A stretch of 64,000 nt of DNA from Rhizobium lusitanum (GTDB lineage: Bacteria > Pseudomonadota > Alphaproteobacteria > Rhizobiales > Rhizobiaceae). This document shows, one piece after another, positions 18,848 to 29,318 of this stretch; position 1 is the stretch's first letter, and each line of letters opens with the position of its first letter. The notes under the pieces were generated by a model. It ran no database searches. It was not told the DNA's origin and saw only the letters and a program-made list of their open reading frames with translations. The DNA lies in NCBI RefSeq assembly GCF_014189535.1, contig NZ_CP050308.1:2586001-2650000 (forward strand). The letters are read 5' to 3'. A program made the translations under genes and the position numbers.

Positions 18848-19699
18848 TCAGCGTCCCGCCATGGCATTCCGGATCATCGCGTCGTAACCCTTGGGGTCTT
18901 GCAGCATGGCGAAATGGCTGGCGTTCTTCAGGATGACGAGCTTGGCGCCCGGAATTTCCTTCGCCATCATCTGCGTATGGTCCAGCTTGACGGCTTCGTC
19001 ATGGTCGCCGATGGCAAGCGTGATCGGCACCGTGATCTTTCCAAGGTCGGTTGCCGTCCATGCCGGCTGCGTTGCCCACATGTCCGAGATCTGCTTGACG
19101 AAAGCGTCATACTCGTTCGGCGTCGGCGACAGTTTCTTATAATATTCGCCGGCGGCATTGATGTAGTCGTTGAAAGTCTTGTTGTTCATGACGTCCGGCT
19201 TCACGCCATCGGTCGTCACATTTGCCGCCTGAGCGATCACGCGCGTCAGCCTGTCGGGGTATTTCATCGCCATGTCGATGCCGATAATGCCGCCATCGGA
19301 CCATCCGACCAGCGTTACCTTGTCGATCTTCAGATAGTTGAGAAGCGCAACATAATCCGATGTCATCAGATCGTAGCCGAAGGGTTGCTGGCTGCGCGTG
19401 GAGCGACCATGCCCGCGGCTGTCTGCTACGATGACCAGATGATCCTTCGCAAAATCAGTGATCTGGCGGCCCCAGACATCGGCATTTCCAAGTCCGCCAT
19501 GGATGAAGAGGATCGGGCTGCCCTTACCATATTCGGCATAGTACATCTTGATATCGTTGACATCGGCCAAGCCGCTCACCTTCGACTGAGGCGTCGGAGG
19601 AAAAGGCGGAAGTTTGGACCACCGCTCGGCGGAATGAGCGCCGGCAACTGCGAGCAACAACGAAAAGAACGTCAGTATTCCGATTGCAATTCTGCGCAT
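18848..19699 (-). CDS. Secreted alpha/beta hydrolase
   Basis: The 283-aa product starts at ATG 19699 (AAGGGGGAAAT upstream) with a signal peptide MRRIAIGILTFFSLLLAVAG cleaved near AHSA, so it acts in the periplasm or outside the cell. It is a complete alpha/beta hydrolase: oxyanion HGGLGNADVWG, nucleophile serine in VGWSDGGIIG, an acid in GDHDEAV and the catalytic histidine in NASHFAM. Substrate unknown; the set resembles esterases and epoxide/haloperoxidase-like enzymes. It sits between truB and rpsO on the same strand and interrupts a usually conserved order, with about 100 bases on either side. Confidence 0.88.
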   Translation of the reverse strand: MRRIAIGILTFFSLLLAVAGAHSAERWSKLPPFPPTPQSKVSGLADVNDIKMYYAEYGKGSPILFIHGGLGNADVWGRQITDFAKDHLVIVADSRGHGRSTRSQQPFGYDLMTSDYVALLNYLKIDKVTLVGWSDGGIIGIDMAMKYPDRLTRVIAQAANVTTDGVKPDVMNNKTFNDYINAAGEYYKKLSPTPNEYDAFVKQISDMWATQPAWTATDLGKITVPITLAIGDHDEAVKLDHTQMMAKEIPGAKLVILKNASHFAMLQDPKGYDAMIRNAMAGR

Positions 19700-19795
19700 A
19701 TTTCCCCCTTGAGCGAGCCGCCATGACCCGCCGGAAAGCATATCGCATCGCTGTTGCCTCGCAATAGCCCGTTTCTTCGGCCGGCCGAATGGTGG

Positions 19796-20728
19796 TCAGC
19801 CAAAAACCCGTTTCGGGCGGAATTCGCCTTCGCCGATCTCGCCGATGGCGATCAGCTTGCCGCGTGCCGTGGCATAGGCCTCGGTTTCGGCAACCGGCGC
19901 ATCGCGGCCGCGCACGAGAATGGGATTGCCCATCTTCAGGCGGTGGGCCTGATCGTCGTTGATGACGAGATGCGGCAGGGATGACAGTGCCTCGGCCGTA
20001 TCGATCAGCAGCGCGTCGAGGGCAGCGAGCCGCTCATCCGCGTCCTCGATCTCCTCAAGTGCGACGAGATCGGCGAGCGGTACCATGGCCTCCTCGGCGA
20101 ACGGGGCGACGAAGCTGCGGCGCAGGCCGGAGATGTGGCCGTAGCAGCCGAGATCACGGCCGAAATCGCGGGCGAGCGCCCGGACATAGGTACCCTTGCC
20201 GCATTCCACTTCGAAATGCGCCGTGTCGGCATCCGGACAGGCGAGCAGCGTCAGGCGAAAAATCTCGACTTCGCGTGACGGAATTTCGACCGTTTCGCCT
20301 TCGCGGGCGAGATCGTAGGCACGCTCGCCGGCGATCTTGATCGCTGAAAACTGCGGCGGGATCTGGTTGATAACGCCGGTGTAGTTTGGCAGCAGCGCGC
20401 GGATATCGTCTTCGCCCGGACGCTTGTCCGAGGACTGAGTCACTTCGCCTTCAAGGTCATCCGTGGCGCGTTCCTCGCCCCAGCTGACGGTGAATTCGTA
20501 GATCTTGCGGCCATCCATGACATAGGGAACGGTCTTGGTGGCGTCGCCGAGCGCGATCGGCAGCATGCCGGAGGCGAGCGGATCGAGCGTGCCGGCATGG
20601 CCCGCCTTCTGCGCCTTGAACAGCCATTTGATCTTGGAAACGGCCTCGGTCGAGCCGAAGTCTACCGGCTTGTCGAGGATCAGCCAGCCCGAAATCGGGC
20701 GGCCCTTGGGCTTGCGTGGTTTGGACAT
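19796..20728 (-). CDS. truB: tRNA pseudouridine(55) synthase
   Basis: TruB makes pseudouridine 55 in the T loop of all tRNAs and also acts as a tRNA chaperone. The 310-aa protein has the catalytic aspartate motif [16 protein letters not shown], the KIKWLFKA and [18 protein letters not shown]-terminal signatures, and the [14 protein letters not shown] segment. It lies 12 bases after rbfA, so the two are co-transcribed. It is the last gene of the rimP-nusA-ylxR-infB-rbfA-truB run. Confidence 0.97.
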   Translation of the reverse strand: MSKPRKPKGRPISGWLILDKPVDFGSTEAVSKIKWLFKAQKAGHAGTLDPLASGMLPIALGDATKTVPYVMDGRKIYEFTVSWGEERATDDLEGEVTQSSDKRPGEDDIRALLPNYTGVINQIPPQFSAIKIAGERAYDLAREGETVEIPSREVEIFRLTLLACPDADTAHFEVECGKGTYVRALARDFGRDLGCYGHISGLRRSFVAPFAEEAMVPLADLVALEEIEDADERLAALDALLIDTAEALSSLPHLVINDDQAHRLKMGNPILVRGRDAPVAETEAYATARGKLIAIGEIGEGEFRPKRVFG

Positions 20729-20740
20729 TGGCTGTCTCTG

Positions 20741-21160
20741 TTATCGGTTTTCGTCGGTATCGGTATCGTCGCTCTTGAGATCGCGCTGGACCTCCGGCGA
20801 ACGCAGCAGCGCATCGATCTTCTTGTAGTTGTCGAAGCTGGTATCGTCTTTGAAGCGGATTTCCGGCATGAATTTCATCTGCCGAAGATGCTGCCCGAGA
20901 CGGCCGCGTATATATTTCGTGTGACGATTGAGCGTGTCGATGATGATGTCGTGGTCGGCGACGCCAAGCGGCGTCACAAACGCGGTTGCGACCTTCAGAT
21001 CCGGTGACATGCGCACTTCGGAAATGGAGATCACGGTGCGCTCGAGCAGGTCGTCGCGCACTTCGCCGCGCTGCAGGACCTGGGTGATCGCGGCGCGCAC
21101 CTGTTCGCCAACGCGAAGCATGCGCTGCGAAGGCGCGGAAAAAGTTGGTCGTGTTGCCAT
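20741..21160 (-). CDS. rbfA: 30S ribosome-binding factor A
   Basis: RbfA is a KH-fold protein that matures the 5' end of 16S rRNA. The 139-aa protein has [20 protein letters not shown], the [20 protein letters not shown] strand and [20 protein letters not shown]. The C-terminal tail is acidic ([13 protein letters not shown]). The start at ATG 21160 ([13 protein letters not shown]) is where family similarity begins; an in-frame extension to 21217 would run back through the intergenic hairpin. It is followed after 12 bases by truB. Confidence 0.95.
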   Translation of the reverse strand: MATRPTFSAPSQRMLRVGEQVRAAITQVLQRGEVRDDLLERTVISISEVRMSPDLKVATAFVTPLGVADHDIIIDTLNRHTKYIRGRLGQHLRQMKFMPEIRFKDDTSFDNYKKIDALLRSPEVQRDLKSDDTDTDENR

Positions 21161-21182
21161 TTGCTTTGGTCCCAAAAGGTTC

Positions 21183-21210
21183 GGGCGCCGGACTGGATGT
21201 TCCGGCGCCC
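21183..21210 (-). other. infB-rbfA intergenic hairpin
   Basis: GGGCGCCGGA (21183-21192) pairs perfectly with TCCGGCGCCC (21201-21210), forming a 10-bp GC-rich stem with an 8-base loop in the 75-base gap between infB and rbfA. There is no good T tract, so it may be a processing or mRNA-stability element rather than a full terminator. Confidence 0.55.
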
Positions 21211-21235
21211 GTTCCATTGTTTCAACTTCGCGCTT

Positions 21236-23962
21236 TTACAGCGTGCGGGTGATATGCTCGACGCGGAAGCATTCGATCGTATCGCCGGCGCGGATGTCTT
21301 CGTAGTTCTCGAAGGCCATACCACATTCCTGGCCGACGTTGACTTCCGAGACTTCGTCCTTGAAGCGCTTGAGTGTCTTGAGCTTGCCTTCGTGGATGAC
21401 GACGTTGTCGCGCACCAGGCGGACGCCGACGCCACGTTCGACCTTGCCTTCGGTGACGCGGCAACCCGCGACCTTGCCGACCTTCGTGATGTTGAACACC
21501 TCGAGGATCTCGGCATTGCCGAGGAAGGTTTCGCGCCGTTCCGGAGACAGCAGGCCCGACATCGCTGCCTTCACGTCATCCACCAGATCGTAGATGATGT
21601 TGTAGTAGCGGATTTCGATGCCTTCGCGTTCGGCCAGCGTGCGAGCCTGTACATTGGCGCGGACGTTGAAGCCGATGATCGCCGCGTCGGATGCTCCGGC
21701 CAGCGAGATATCGGATTCGGTCACGCCGCCGACACCGGAATGCACGATACGGGCACGAACTTCGTCGGTACCGAGCTTGTCCAGCGCGCCGGCAATGGCT
21801 TCGATCGAGCCCTGCACGTCGCCCTTGATGACCAGCGGGAACTCCTTGGTGCCCGTGTTCTGCAGCGTCATCATCATCTGTTCCAGCGAACCGCGCTGGA
21901 CAGACTGACGGGCAGCCGCCTTGTCGCGGGTGAGGCGCTGACGGTATTCCGAGATTTCGCGAGCACGGCTTTCGCTCTCGACAACGGCGAACTTGTCGCC
22001 GGCCAGCGGTGCACCCGAAAGGCCGAGGACCTCAACCGGGGTCGCCGGACCGGCTTCCTTCACATGTTCGCCCTTGTCGTTGACCAGAGCGCGCACGCGG
22101 CCCCATTGATCGCCGGCAACGACGATCTGGCCTGGACGCAGGGTGCCCTTCTGGATGAGGACGGTGGCAACGGAGCCGCGACCGCGGTCGAGCTGGGCTT
22201 CGATAACAGTGCCTTCAGCGGTGCGGTTCGGATTGGCCTTGAGATCAAGGATTTCCGCCTGCAGCAGGATGGCTTCGAGCAGCTTGTCGAGGTTGGTGCG
22301 GTTCTTCGCGGAGACTTCCACGTCGAGCACTTCACCGCCCATGGTTTCGACGAAGACTTCGTGCTGCAGCAGCTGGTTACGAACCTTCTGCGGATCGGCG
22401 GAAGGCTTGTCGACCTTGTTGATCGCGACGATGATCGGAACGCCAGCAGCCTTCGCATGATTGATCGATTCGATCGTCTGCGGCATCACGCTGTCGTCGG
22501 CCGCAACCACCAGAATGGCGATATCGGTCGCCTGGGCGCCACGGGCACGCATGGCCGTGAAGGCGGCGTGGCCGGGGGTGTCGATGAAGGTGATCTTGTG
22601 ACCGTTCTGCTCGACCTGGTATGCGCCGATATGCTGGGTGATGCCACCGGCTTCACCGGCCACCACATTGGCGTGGCGGATGGCGTCAAGCAGCGAGGTC
22701 TTGCCGTGGTCGACGTGACCCATGATGGTGACGACGGGCGGACGGGAAACCAGTTCACCGTCTTCGTCGCCAACATTGAAGATGCCAAGTTCGACGTCGG
22801 ATTCCGAAACGCGCCTGACAGTGTGGCCAAATTCGACGGCGATGAGTTCGGCCAGATCGGCGTCGATGACGTCGCCCGGCTTCATCATCTGGCCTTCCTT
22901 CATCAGGAACTTGATGACGTCGACGGCGCGCTCGGACATGCGCTGCGACAGTTCCTGGATGGTGATGGTTTCCGGCAGCACGACTTCACGCGTAATCTTC
23001 TCGCGCGTTTCCTGCATCTGGCTGCGGCGGAATTTTTCCTGGCGGCGGCGCATGGCCGACAGCGAACGACCACGGGCGCTGCCGTCTTCGTCGACATTGG
23101 CGGTCGTGACCGTCAGCTTGCCGCGGCGGCGCTCTTCGTCCGTCTTCGGACGAGTGGTAACGGGCTTAGCCGGTTCGGGGCGAACGACCTTGCCGCGTGC
23201 GGGGGCGCCACCACGCGGCGGGCCGCGATCGGTTTCTTCTTCATTGACCCGGCGGCGGTTGGCCGGTGTTTCAGCTGCAGGAGCGCCTGGGCGCGCCGGC
23301 TGTGGAGTTCCATCCGGACGACGAGCAACGACCGGAGCCGCAGTCGTCTGCGCTGCGGGCTTTGCTGCTTCCACCGGTGCGGGCGTCTCGACCTTGGGCT
23401 CGAGGGCGCGAGCGGCCTCTTCCTCGGCGCGGCGGGCAGCTTCAGCCTGCTCTACGATGCGGCGGGCAGCCTCTTCCTCGGCACGGCGTGCGTCTTCCTC
23501 GGCGCGACGAACCGCGTCGGCGGCGTCACGGATCTGGGCTTCGGCAAGCGCGCGGCGACGTGCATCCATTTCGCCAGCCGACAGATGGTTCAGAACCACC
23601 GGCCGCGACGAACGTTCCTGCTGCGGGCGCGGCTGGTTGTTCTGGTTGGGTTGCTGCGGCCGCTGCTGCTGGCCACCCGGCTGATGAATACGCGAAGCCG
23701 GCTGCGGCGGGCGCGGCGGCTGCGGCGTCGGTTCCGCGACACGCGTCACGGATGGTGCCGCGGCAGCTGTCGTCGAAGCAACGATGGGTTTTTCGTCTTC
23801 TGGGCGTAGCGGACGGCGCTTGCGGGTCTCAACCACGACCGCCTTGGTGCGACCGCGGCCCATATCCTGGCGCACGGTGCCCTGGTTCACGCCTGAAGGC
23901 TTCAGGGTGAGGGTCTTCTTACCCGATGCACTCAGCGTCTTGTCGTCTTGATTGTCGGTCAT
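21236..23962 (-). CDS. infB: Translation initiation factor IF-2
   Basis: IF-2 is the GTPase that places fMet-tRNA on the 30S subunit. The 908-aa protein has a long variable N-terminal region: Q/P/R-rich at about 60-120, then an Ala/Arg/Glu helical coil near 130-170 with repeats of [11 protein letters not shown]. This is followed by the IF2N-type segment (about 325-395), the G domain with [23 protein letters not shown] and NKVDKP, and the C-terminal beta-barrel domains. ATG 23962 begins [20 protein letters not shown], the usual alphaproteobacterial N-terminus. It is preceded by ylxR (102 bases) and followed by rbfA. Confidence 0.98.
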   Translation of the reverse strand: MTDNQDDKTLSASGKKTLTLKPSGVNQGTVRQDMGRGRTKAVVVETRKRRPLRPEDEKPIVASTTAAAAPSVTRVAEPTPQPPRPPQPASRIHQPGGQQQRPQQPNQNNQPRPQQERSSRPVVLNHLSAGEMDARRRALAEAQIRDAADAVRRAEEDARRAEEEAARRIVEQAEAARRAEEEAARALEPKVETPAPVEAAKPAAQTTAAPVVARRPDGTPQPARPGAPAAETPANRRRVNEEETDRGPPRGGAPARGKVVRPEPAKPVTTRPKTDEERRRGKLTVTTANVDEDGSARGRSLSAMRRRQEKFRRSQMQETREKITREVVLPETITIQELSQRMSERAVDVIKFLMKEGQMMKPGDVIDADLAELIAVEFGHTVRRVSESDVELGIFNVGDEDGELVSRPPVVTIMGHVDHGKTSLLDAIRHANVVAGEAGGITQHIGAYQVEQNGHKITFIDTPGHAAFTAMRARGAQATDIAILVVAADDSVMPQTIESINHAKAAGVPIIVAINKVDKPSADPQKVRNQLLQHEVFVETMGGEVLDVEVSAKNRTNLDKLLEAILLQAEILDLKANPNRTAEGTVIEAQLDRGRGSVATVLIQKGTLRPGQIVVAGDQWGRVRALVNDKGEHVKEAGPATPVEVLGLSGAPLAGDKFAVVESESRAREISEYRQRLTRDKAAARQSVQRGSLEQMMMTLQNTGTKEFPLVIKGDVQGSIEAIAGALDKLGTDEVRARIVHSGVGGVTESDISLAGASDAAIIGFNVRANVQARTLAEREGIEIRYYNIIYDLVDDVKAAMSGLLSPERRETFLGNAEILEVFNITKVGKVAGCRVTEGKVERGVGVRLVRDNVVIHEGKLKTLKRFKDEVSEVNVGQECGMAFENYEDIRAGDTIECFRVEHITRTL

Positions 23963-24064
23963 TCCGTTCCCGTTCCTTCGGACAGGGCCTCGGAAACGTC
24001 CGTTAGACCCTGTCGTTCAATGCATGTACCTTAATGAAGCGTCCGGTATCCACCGGTGACCGCG

Positions 24065-24754
24065 TCATTGTTTTCGCTGGCCAGCGCCGCCCGTAGCCCG
24101 GGACTGACCGCCGTTGCGGTACCGTTCGAGCAGGTTTGCGCGCTTCACTACACCCTGACCCGCCCGCCCTGCAAGCGCTGCGGCATGGATAAAAGCGTTC
24201 TGGCCCATCAGTTCTTCCATTTCCGTCTCCGTGAAGACACGGAACGACGGTATTTCCTTTTCGGTCTCCATCCCGAGATGCCAGGCCTTTCGGGCCTGGT
24301 CGATCTTGCGAACGCCGTCGGCGGCGGCATCGATCGCATGGAACACGGCAAGTGCCGAACCGTTGCGAACGGAGCCATCGACTTTCGACGAGCCATTGAC
24401 GAACTGGCTCGCTTTGCGCGCCATGTGCATCATCCCGGCAAGCTGCACCACAAGAAGGCGGTCGACGGTGGCGCCGAGATCGCTCGGTGCCGTCACCTCC
24501 GCCTTCAGGGCGCGGGCAAACAGTTTCTTCGCCACTGCCTTGTCCACGAGCGCCCGGTCAAGCTTGACCCAGCAACCGCGTCCCGGCAGCTGCCGCTTCA
24601 GATCGGGAAAGATGGTCCCGTCCGGAGCGGCAACGAAGCGGATCAGCTCATCCGGCGATCCGCTTTCGCGTGTTACGATGCACATGCGTCCGTTCACGTC
24701 AGTCCCGAGATCGTCGTCCTCAGGCGCCGCATTCGGCTCAGTGGTGCTCGTCAT
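24065..24754 (-). CDS. ylxR: YlxR-type RNA-binding protein fused to an L7Ae-like domain
   Basis: The 229-aa protein joins two domains. Residues about 20-95 are DUF448/YlxR (RMCIVTRESGSPDELIRFV, then LPGRGCWV), a small RNA-binding fold encoded between nusA and infB in most bacteria. Residues about 95-200 look like an L7Ae-type domain (RLLVVQLAGMMHMARKASQF, then SALAVFHAIDAAADGVRK). This fusion is normal in alphaproteobacteria. The ATG overlaps the nusA stop (ATGA at 24751-24754), so translation is coupled. Its precise role is unknown. Confidence 0.92.
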   Translation of the reverse strand: MTSTTEPNAAPEDDDLGTDVNGRMCIVTRESGSPDELIRFVAAPDGTIFPDLKRQLPGRGCWVKLDRALVDKAVAKKLFARALKAEVTAPSDLGATVDRLLVVQLAGMMHMARKASQFVNGSSKVDGSVRNGSALAVFHAIDAAADGVRKIDQARKAWHLGMETEKEIPSFRVFTETEMEELMGQNAFIHAAALAGRAGQGVVKRANLLERYRNGGQSRATGGAGQRKQ

Positions 24755-26355
24755 GCTTCTTGCTCGGTCTCATCCTCCGCGACCTCTTCGGTCTCGGTGG
24801 CGAGATCGGCTTCGGTGATCCAGCCGGCCGACAGGCGAGCCTGTACGATCATCTGCTCGGCTTCGACGCGCGAGACTTCGAGCTTGGAGAACAGGCCTTC
24901 GAACTTCTTCGTTTCGCCGTTCTTGCGCTCGCTCCAGCCGACGAGATCGTCGGCGGCGCAGCCGGCGAAGTCCTCGATCGTCTTGATGCCGTCCTCACCG
25001 AGGGCGACCATCATCTGCGCGGTCATGCCGTTGATCTGACGCAGTTCGTCGGCAACGCCGAGCGCCTTGCGCTTCTCGTCCATTTCAGCTTCCAGGCGTT
25101 CCAGATATTCGCGGGCGCGGGTCTGGATTTCCTGGGCGGTGTCTTCGTCGAAACCATCGATGGAAGCGATTTCGTCGAGTTCGACATAGGCCAGTTCCTC
25201 GACGGCGGCAAAGCCTTCCGAGGCCAGAACCTGGCCGACCATCTCGTCGACGTCGAGCGCGTCCATGAACAGGTTGGTGCGCTCGTTGAATTCCTTCTGA
25301 CGGCGCTCGGACTCTTCGGCTTCCGTCATGATGTCGATGTCCCAGCCGGTCAGCTGCGAAGCGAGGCGGACGTTCTGGCCGCGACGGCCGATGGCCAGCG
25401 ACAGCTGTTCGTCCGGAACCACGACTTCGATGCGCTCGGCATCTTCATCGAGAACGACCTTGGAGACCTCAGCCGGCTGCAACGCGTTGACGACGAAGTT
25501 CGCCGGCTCGTTGGACCACGGAATGATGTCGATCTTTTCACCCTGCAACTCGGCGACGACGGCCTGAACGCGCGAACCGCGCATACCGACGCAAGCGCCG
25601 ACCGGATCGATCGACGAGTCGTTCGAAATGACGGCGATCTTGGCGCGCGAGCCCGGATCGCGGGCAACCGACTTCACCTGGATGATGCCGTCGTAGATTT
25701 CCGGCACTTCCATGGTGAAGAGCTTGACCATGAACTGCGGATGCGTACGCGACAGGAAGATCTGCGGGCCGCGCTGTTCGCGGCGCACGTCGTAGACATA
25801 GGCGCGAACGCGGTCGCCGTAGCGGAAGTTTTCGCGCGGGATCATTTCGTCGCGGCGGATGATGCCTTCGCCACGGCCGAGATCGACGATGACGTTGCCG
25901 TATTCGACGCGCTTGACGGTGCCGTTGACGATTTCGCCGACGCGATCCTTGAATTCGTCGAACTGGCGGTCACGCTCGGCTTCGCGCACTTTCTGCACGA
26001 TAACCTGCTTGGCCGACTGGGCGGCGATGCGGCCGAAATCCATCGGCGGCAGCGGATCGGCGATGAAGTCGCCAAGGGCTGCGTCCGGGTTGCGGTCGCG
26101 GGCCAGTTCCAGCGGGATCTGCGTGGAATAGTCCTCGGCCTTTTCGACGACTTCGAGCAGGCGCTGCAGACGGATTTCGCCGGTCTTCGGATTGATGTCG
26201 GCGCGGATGTTCGATTCCGTGCCGTAACGCGAGCGCGCGGCCTTCTGGATCGCGTCCGCCATCGCGGCAAGCACGATCTCGCGGTCGATGACTTTTTCGC
26301 GCGCCACTGCATCTGCAATCTGCAGAAGTTCTAGCCGGTTCGCACTGACTGCCAT
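24751..26355 (-). CDS. nusA: Transcription termination/antitermination factor NusA
   Basis: NusA binds RNA polymerase and modulates pausing, termination and antitermination. The 534-aa protein has the N-terminal RNAP-binding domain ([20 protein letters not shown]), an S1 domain (about 135-200), two KH domains ([20 protein letters not shown], then [20 protein letters not shown]) and a C-terminal region with helix-hairpin-helix pairs and an acidic end. The C-terminus overlaps the start of ylxR by four bases. It follows rimP after about 60 bases. Confidence 0.98.
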   Translation of the reverse strand: MAVSANRLELLQIADAVAREKVIDREIVLAAMADAIQKAARSRYGTESNIRADINPKTGEIRLQRLLEVVEKAEDYSTQIPLELARDRNPDAALGDFIADPLPPMDFGRIAAQSAKQVIVQKVREAERDRQFDEFKDRVGEIVNGTVKRVEYGNVIVDLGRGEGIIRRDEMIPRENFRYGDRVRAYVYDVRREQRGPQIFLSRTHPQFMVKLFTMEVPEIYDGIIQVKSVARDPGSRAKIAVISNDSSIDPVGACVGMRGSRVQAVVAELQGEKIDIIPWSNEPANFVVNALQPAEVSKVVLDEDAERIEVVVPDEQLSLAIGRRGQNVRLASQLTGWDIDIMTEAEESERRQKEFNERTNLFMDALDVDEMVGQVLASEGFAAVEELAYVELDEIASIDGFDEDTAQEIQTRAREYLERLEAEMDEKRKALGVADELRQINGMTAQMMVALGEDGIKTIEDFAGCAADDLVGWSERKNGETKKFEGLFSKLEVSRVEAEQMIVQARLSAGWITEADLATETEEVAEDETEQEA

Positions 26356-26414
26356 GTTTAGTCTCCGTCTTCCTGCCCTGGGGTTCCCGTCCCGTTAGGC
26401 GGTTCGTTGATCGG

Positions 26415-27020
26415 TTATTCTTCTTCGTCCGCTTCGTTCTGGTTCGCAGCCTCGGCCTTAGCCTGCTTGTCGGCGCGCAACGCATCGCGGATAAGATCGT
26501 CCGTCAGGATCAGCTTGGCTTCGGCCAGCGTGCTGAACGGAATGGTGACCTTCGGTTCTTCGCCATAAGCGACCTGGTCGCGCTCGATCGTGAAGCCATC
26601 GTCATTGACGTCGGTGATCTTGCCGCGAAACCGCTTGCGGTTGTCCACCAGGATCGAGGTCTCGCACTTGACGATGTGGCCGTTCCAGCGGACGAAATCC
26701 GACTTGCGCACCATCGGGCGGTCGATGCCGGGCGAAGAGACTTCCAGATGATACGCCTTATCGACCGGATCTTCCACATCAAGTACCGGTGAAATCGCCG
26801 TCGAGACCGCTTCGCAGCCCTGGACGTTCATGGTGCCGTCGTTGCGCTCGGCCATAACCTGCAATGTCAGGCCGTTCTGGTTCATGAGGCGAACACGCAC
26901 CAGGCGAAAGTCCATGCCGACGAGCACGGGCTCGATGATGGCGGCGATGCGCTGGTCAAGGCCGGTTTCGACGATCAGCCGTGGTTCATTGATATCTTCT
27001 GCGATTGTCACTTCAGACAA
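26415..27020 (-). CDS. rimP: Ribosome maturation factor RimP
   Basis: RimP is needed for late 30S assembly. The 201-aa protein has the N-terminal domain ([20 protein letters not shown], then LVRVRL), the [20 protein letters not shown] motif and an SH3-like C-terminal domain ending in an acidic tail. TTG 27020 is chosen as the start because AGGAG lies exactly seven bases upstream; the open frame continues through the leader terminator without support. It is the first gene of the nusA-infB operon. Confidence 0.95.
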   Translation of the reverse strand: MSEVTIAEDINEPRLIVETGLDQRIAAIIEPVLVGMDFRLVRVRLMNQNGLTLQVMAERNDGTMNVQGCEAVSTAISPVLDVEDPVDKAYHLEVSSPGIDRPMVRKSDFVRWNGHIVKCETSILVDNRKRFRGKITDVNDDGFTIERDQVAYGEEPKVTIPFSTLAEAKLILTDDLIRDALRADKQAKAEAANQNEADEEE

Positions 27021-27064
27021 GCGTTCACTCCTGCAGTGTGCTGCAATTGGGAGATCGAGGTAAT

Positions 27065-27093
27065 AAAAAAGAGCGGGTCCTTGCGGCCCACTC
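27065..27093 (-). terminator. Stem-loop with T tract before rimP
   Basis: On the minus strand GAGTGGGCC (27093-27085) pairs with GG-CCCGCTC (down to 27071), followed by TTTTTT (27070-27065). It lies after the mltB-like gene and 45 bases before rimP. It is either the mltB terminator or an attenuator in the rimP-nusA leader. Confidence 0.65.
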
Positions 27094-27180
27094 TTCATCA
27101 CACGATCAAGAATTTGAAGCGGATATAATCCCGTTCCCGCCAAATTGCAAGGCATTCACGCCGGAACCCCGCCCTGCCAC

Positions 27181-28431
27181 CTATTTCAGCACGCCAAGCA
27201 TCGAGCTGTCGGGATAGCAGGTCGGTTTCATACCGCTTTTTGCTTGCCACTGGCCGATCGACCGCCTTGTCTTGTAGCCGGGCAATCCGTCGGTGCCGCC
27301 GACATCGTAGCCCTTGCGTTCCAAAGTCTTCTGCATGCCGGCGACATCGGAGCGCAGCATCTTGCCGACATCGCCCCATTGCCCCTGGAAAGCGCCGGAG
27401 CCATAAGCGATGCGGTCGGCGAGATTGCCGATATAAAGACCGTAGAGGTCGGAATTATTGTATTCCTTGATGGTGTAGAAGTTCGGCGTGACGATGAACT
27501 CCGGCCCGTCCCGGCCGGCCGGCACCAGCATCATGCCGCCGGCGCGCAGTTCATCGGAGGGAAAAGCCTTCCCAGCGATTCTGGTAATCCCGAGCGATGT
27601 CCATTGCGAAATCGGCTTGGCGAGATCCGGCCCTTCCTGCGCGCAGGAAACATTGTCCGGGATCGTCACTTCGTAACCCCAGCCACGGCCGCGCTGCCAG
27701 CCCTTCTGCACAAGATAGTTGGCTATGGAGGCAAGCGTATCCGGTACGGAGGTCCAGATGTTGCGATGGCCGTCGCCGTCGAAATCGACGGCATATTTCA
27801 GGTAGCTGGTCGGCATGAACTGCGGCTGGCCGAGTGCGCCGGCCCAGGATCCCATGAACTGATCGGGCGCGACATCGCCATGCTCGAGAATTTGCAGACC
27901 GGCAATCAACTCGGTGCGAAACATCTCCTTGCGGGTCGACATGAAGGCCTTGGTCGCCAGCACCTGCACCGCGGAATTCGGCAGTTTGGCCGCGCCGAAG
28001 CCGGTCTCACGGCCCCAGATGGCAAGCAGGATTGGACCGGGCACGCCATAGACCTTCTCGATCCGCTTCAGCGCCGGGCCATATTGCGAGGCAAAGCTGC
28101 GCCCCGTCGTCGCCAGCCTCTGCAGCCGTCCTTCATTGAAGTAGGGCGCGGGCGAGGAGAACTCCGCTTGGGTCTGTTTCTGCTCCTTAGGCTTCGGAAA
28201 GCCGGGCGGGGCGAGATCGGGCAGGCTCCAGTTCAGCGCTACGCCGGCGAAGGCGGTGCGGAAGGTCTTTTCGGAAATGCCATCCTTTTTTGCCTCGGGC
28301 CAGAGATCCCTTTGGATCCAAGTCTGGAACTGGGCTTCGACATCGGCCTTCGAGGCGGCGAAGGCGGGAATGGGAAGGAGGGTTAGGAGGAGGATGCAGA
28401 TGAAGGAAAGGAAGTGCCGAGTTTGCCGCAC
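27181..28431 (-). CDS. Lytic murein transglycosylase, MltB type with peptidoglycan-binding domain
   Basis: This periplasmic enzyme cleaves peptidoglycan between MurNAc and GlcNAc to give anhydro-MurNAc. After a signal peptide (RQTRHFLSFICILLLTLLPI, cleaved near AFA) comes the family-3 lytic domain: RIEKVYGVPGPILLAIWGRE carries the catalytic glutamate in GRETGFG, followed by GSWAGALGQPQFMPTSYLKY. The C-terminal 60 residues form a peptidoglycan-binding 1 domain (AGMQKTLERKGYDVGGTDGL). GTG 28431 is chosen because GAGGGGGG lies about eight bases upstream. That purine run belongs to a RIME-like repeat, and the open frame to 28659 is repeat sequence. It is not linked to recR functionally. Confidence 0.88.
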   Translation of the reverse strand: MRQTRHFLSFICILLLTLLPIPAFAASKADVEAQFQTWIQRDLWPEAKKDGISEKTFRTAFAGVALNWSLPDLAPPGFPKPKEQKQTQAEFSSPAPYFNEGRLQRLATTGRSFASQYGPALKRIEKVYGVPGPILLAIWGRETGFGAAKLPNSAVQVLATKAFMSTRKEMFRTELIAGLQILEHGDVAPDQFMGSWAGALGQPQFMPTSYLKYAVDFDGDGHRNIWTSVPDTLASIANYLVQKGWQRGRGWGYEVTIPDNVSCAQEGPDLAKPISQWTSLGITRIAGKAFPSDELRAGGMMLVPAGRDGPEFIVTPNFYTIKEYNNSDLYGLYIGNLADRIAYGSGAFQGQWGDVGKMLRSDVAGMQKTLERKGYDVGGTDGLPGYKTRRSIGQWQAKSGMKPTCYPDSSMLGVLK

Positions 28432-28440
28432 CTCCGGCAC

Positions 28441-28485
28441 CCCCCTCTGTCGCTTTCGCGACATCTCCCCCACAAGAGGGGAGAT
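28441..28485 (-). repeat. RIME-like palindromic repeat, copy 1 (inverted)
   Basis: Two adjacent palindromes are visible: TGTCGC-TTTC-GCGACA (28448-28463) and TCTCCCCC...AGGGGAGA (28464-28484), flanked by CCCCCTC. This layout is that of the rhizobial intergenic mosaic (RIME) elements. It is the mirror partner of the copy at 28581 and lies immediately upstream of the transglycosylase start. Confidence 0.85.
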
Positions 28486-28580
28486 CGTTGGGAGTTTGCC
28501 AAGCCCTCCATCGAAGCAATGCGCTTCAGTTTCCGCAGACAGGATGCCGGTTTGAGGCGAGATGGTGCCGCAAGTTACCA

Positions 28581-28625
28581 ATCTCCCCACTTGTGGGGGA
28601 GATGTCACGAAGTGACAGAGGGGGG
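28581..28625 (+). repeat. RIME-like palindromic repeat, copy 2
   Basis: Palindromes ATCTCCCC-(6)-GGGGAGAT (28581-28602) and TGTCAC-GAA-GTGACA (28603-28617) are followed by GAGGGGGG. Compared with copy 1, the second stem has changed from TGTCGC/GCGACA to TGTCAC/GTGACA, a compensated base-pair change. The two copies face each other across 95 bases and fill the gap between recR and the transglycosylase. Confidence 0.85.
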
Positions 28626-28655
28626 TATGCACTCTCCTCATATTCCGTCCCTCCC

Positions 28656-29261
28656 TCAAATCGCCGTCCGCGCCCGTAATGCCGCCGTCAGCGTGCCTTC
28701 GTCGAGATAGTCGAGTTCGCCGCCGACGGGTACGCCGTGGGCCAATCGGGTGATCTTCACCTCAAGGCCGGCGAGCTGGTCTGTTATATAGTGTGCGGTG
28801 GTCTGTCCTTCGACGGTGGCGTTGACGGCGATGATGATTTCGCGGATGCCGCCTTCGCCAACACGCTGGATCAGGCCGCGAATGTTGAGATCGTCGGGGC
28901 CGACGCCGTCGAGCGGCGAGAGAACGCCGCCGAGCACATGATAGGCAACATTCATCGCGGCGGCGCGCTCCAGCGCCCAGAGGTCGGAGACATCCTCGAC
29001 GACGATGATGACCGACTGGTCACGGCGATCGTCGGTGCAGACGGTGCAGGGGTCGACGGTATCGACATTGCCGCAGCGCGAGCAGATCTTCACCTTGTCA
29101 TAGGCCTCGCCCATGGCATGGGAGAGAGGGCCGAGCAGCTGGTCCTTCTTCTTGATCAGGTGCAATGCGGCGCGGCGCGCCGAGCGCGGTCCAAGACCCG
29201 GCACCTTTGCCAGGAGCTGGATGAGTTTCTCGATTTCGGGGCCGGTGACTCGCTTTGCCAT
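28656..29261 (-). CDS. recR: Recombination protein RecR
   Basis: RecR works with RecF and RecO to load RecA at gaps. The 201-aa protein has the helix-hairpin-helix ([20 protein letters not shown]), the C4 zinc finger ([16 protein letters not shown]), the Toprim domain ([16 protein letters not shown]) and the C-terminal Walker-like segment ([20 protein letters not shown]). It usually follows dnaX and ybaB, but here three unrelated genes lie between them and recR. Confidence 0.97.
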   Translation of the reverse strand: MAKRVTGPEIEKLIQLLAKVPGLGPRSARRAALHLIKKKDQLLGPLSHAMGEAYDKVKICSRCGNVDTVDPCTVCTDDRRDQSVIIVVEDVSDLWALERAAAMNVAYHVLGGVLSPLDGVGPDDLNIRGLIQRVGEGGIREIIIAVNATVEGQTTAHYITDQLAGLEVKITRLAHGVPVGGELDYLDEGTLTAALRARTAI

Positions 29262-29318
29262 GGGAGGCTTTTAGCCCATATGCTTGCGGAACGGAATCGC
29301 CGAAGGGATGATCGCCCC

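Noticed and set aside
21161..23809. 882-codon open frame antisense to infB
   Set aside because: Shadow of the infB gene, which has unmistakable IF-2 motifs.
24670..26334. 554-codon open frame antisense to nusA
   Set aside because: Shadow of nusA; composition typical of antisense frames.
28432..28659. N-terminal extension of the lytic transglycosylase
   Set aside because: The open frame is a translation of RIME-like repeats and lacks signal-peptide character before the chosen start.
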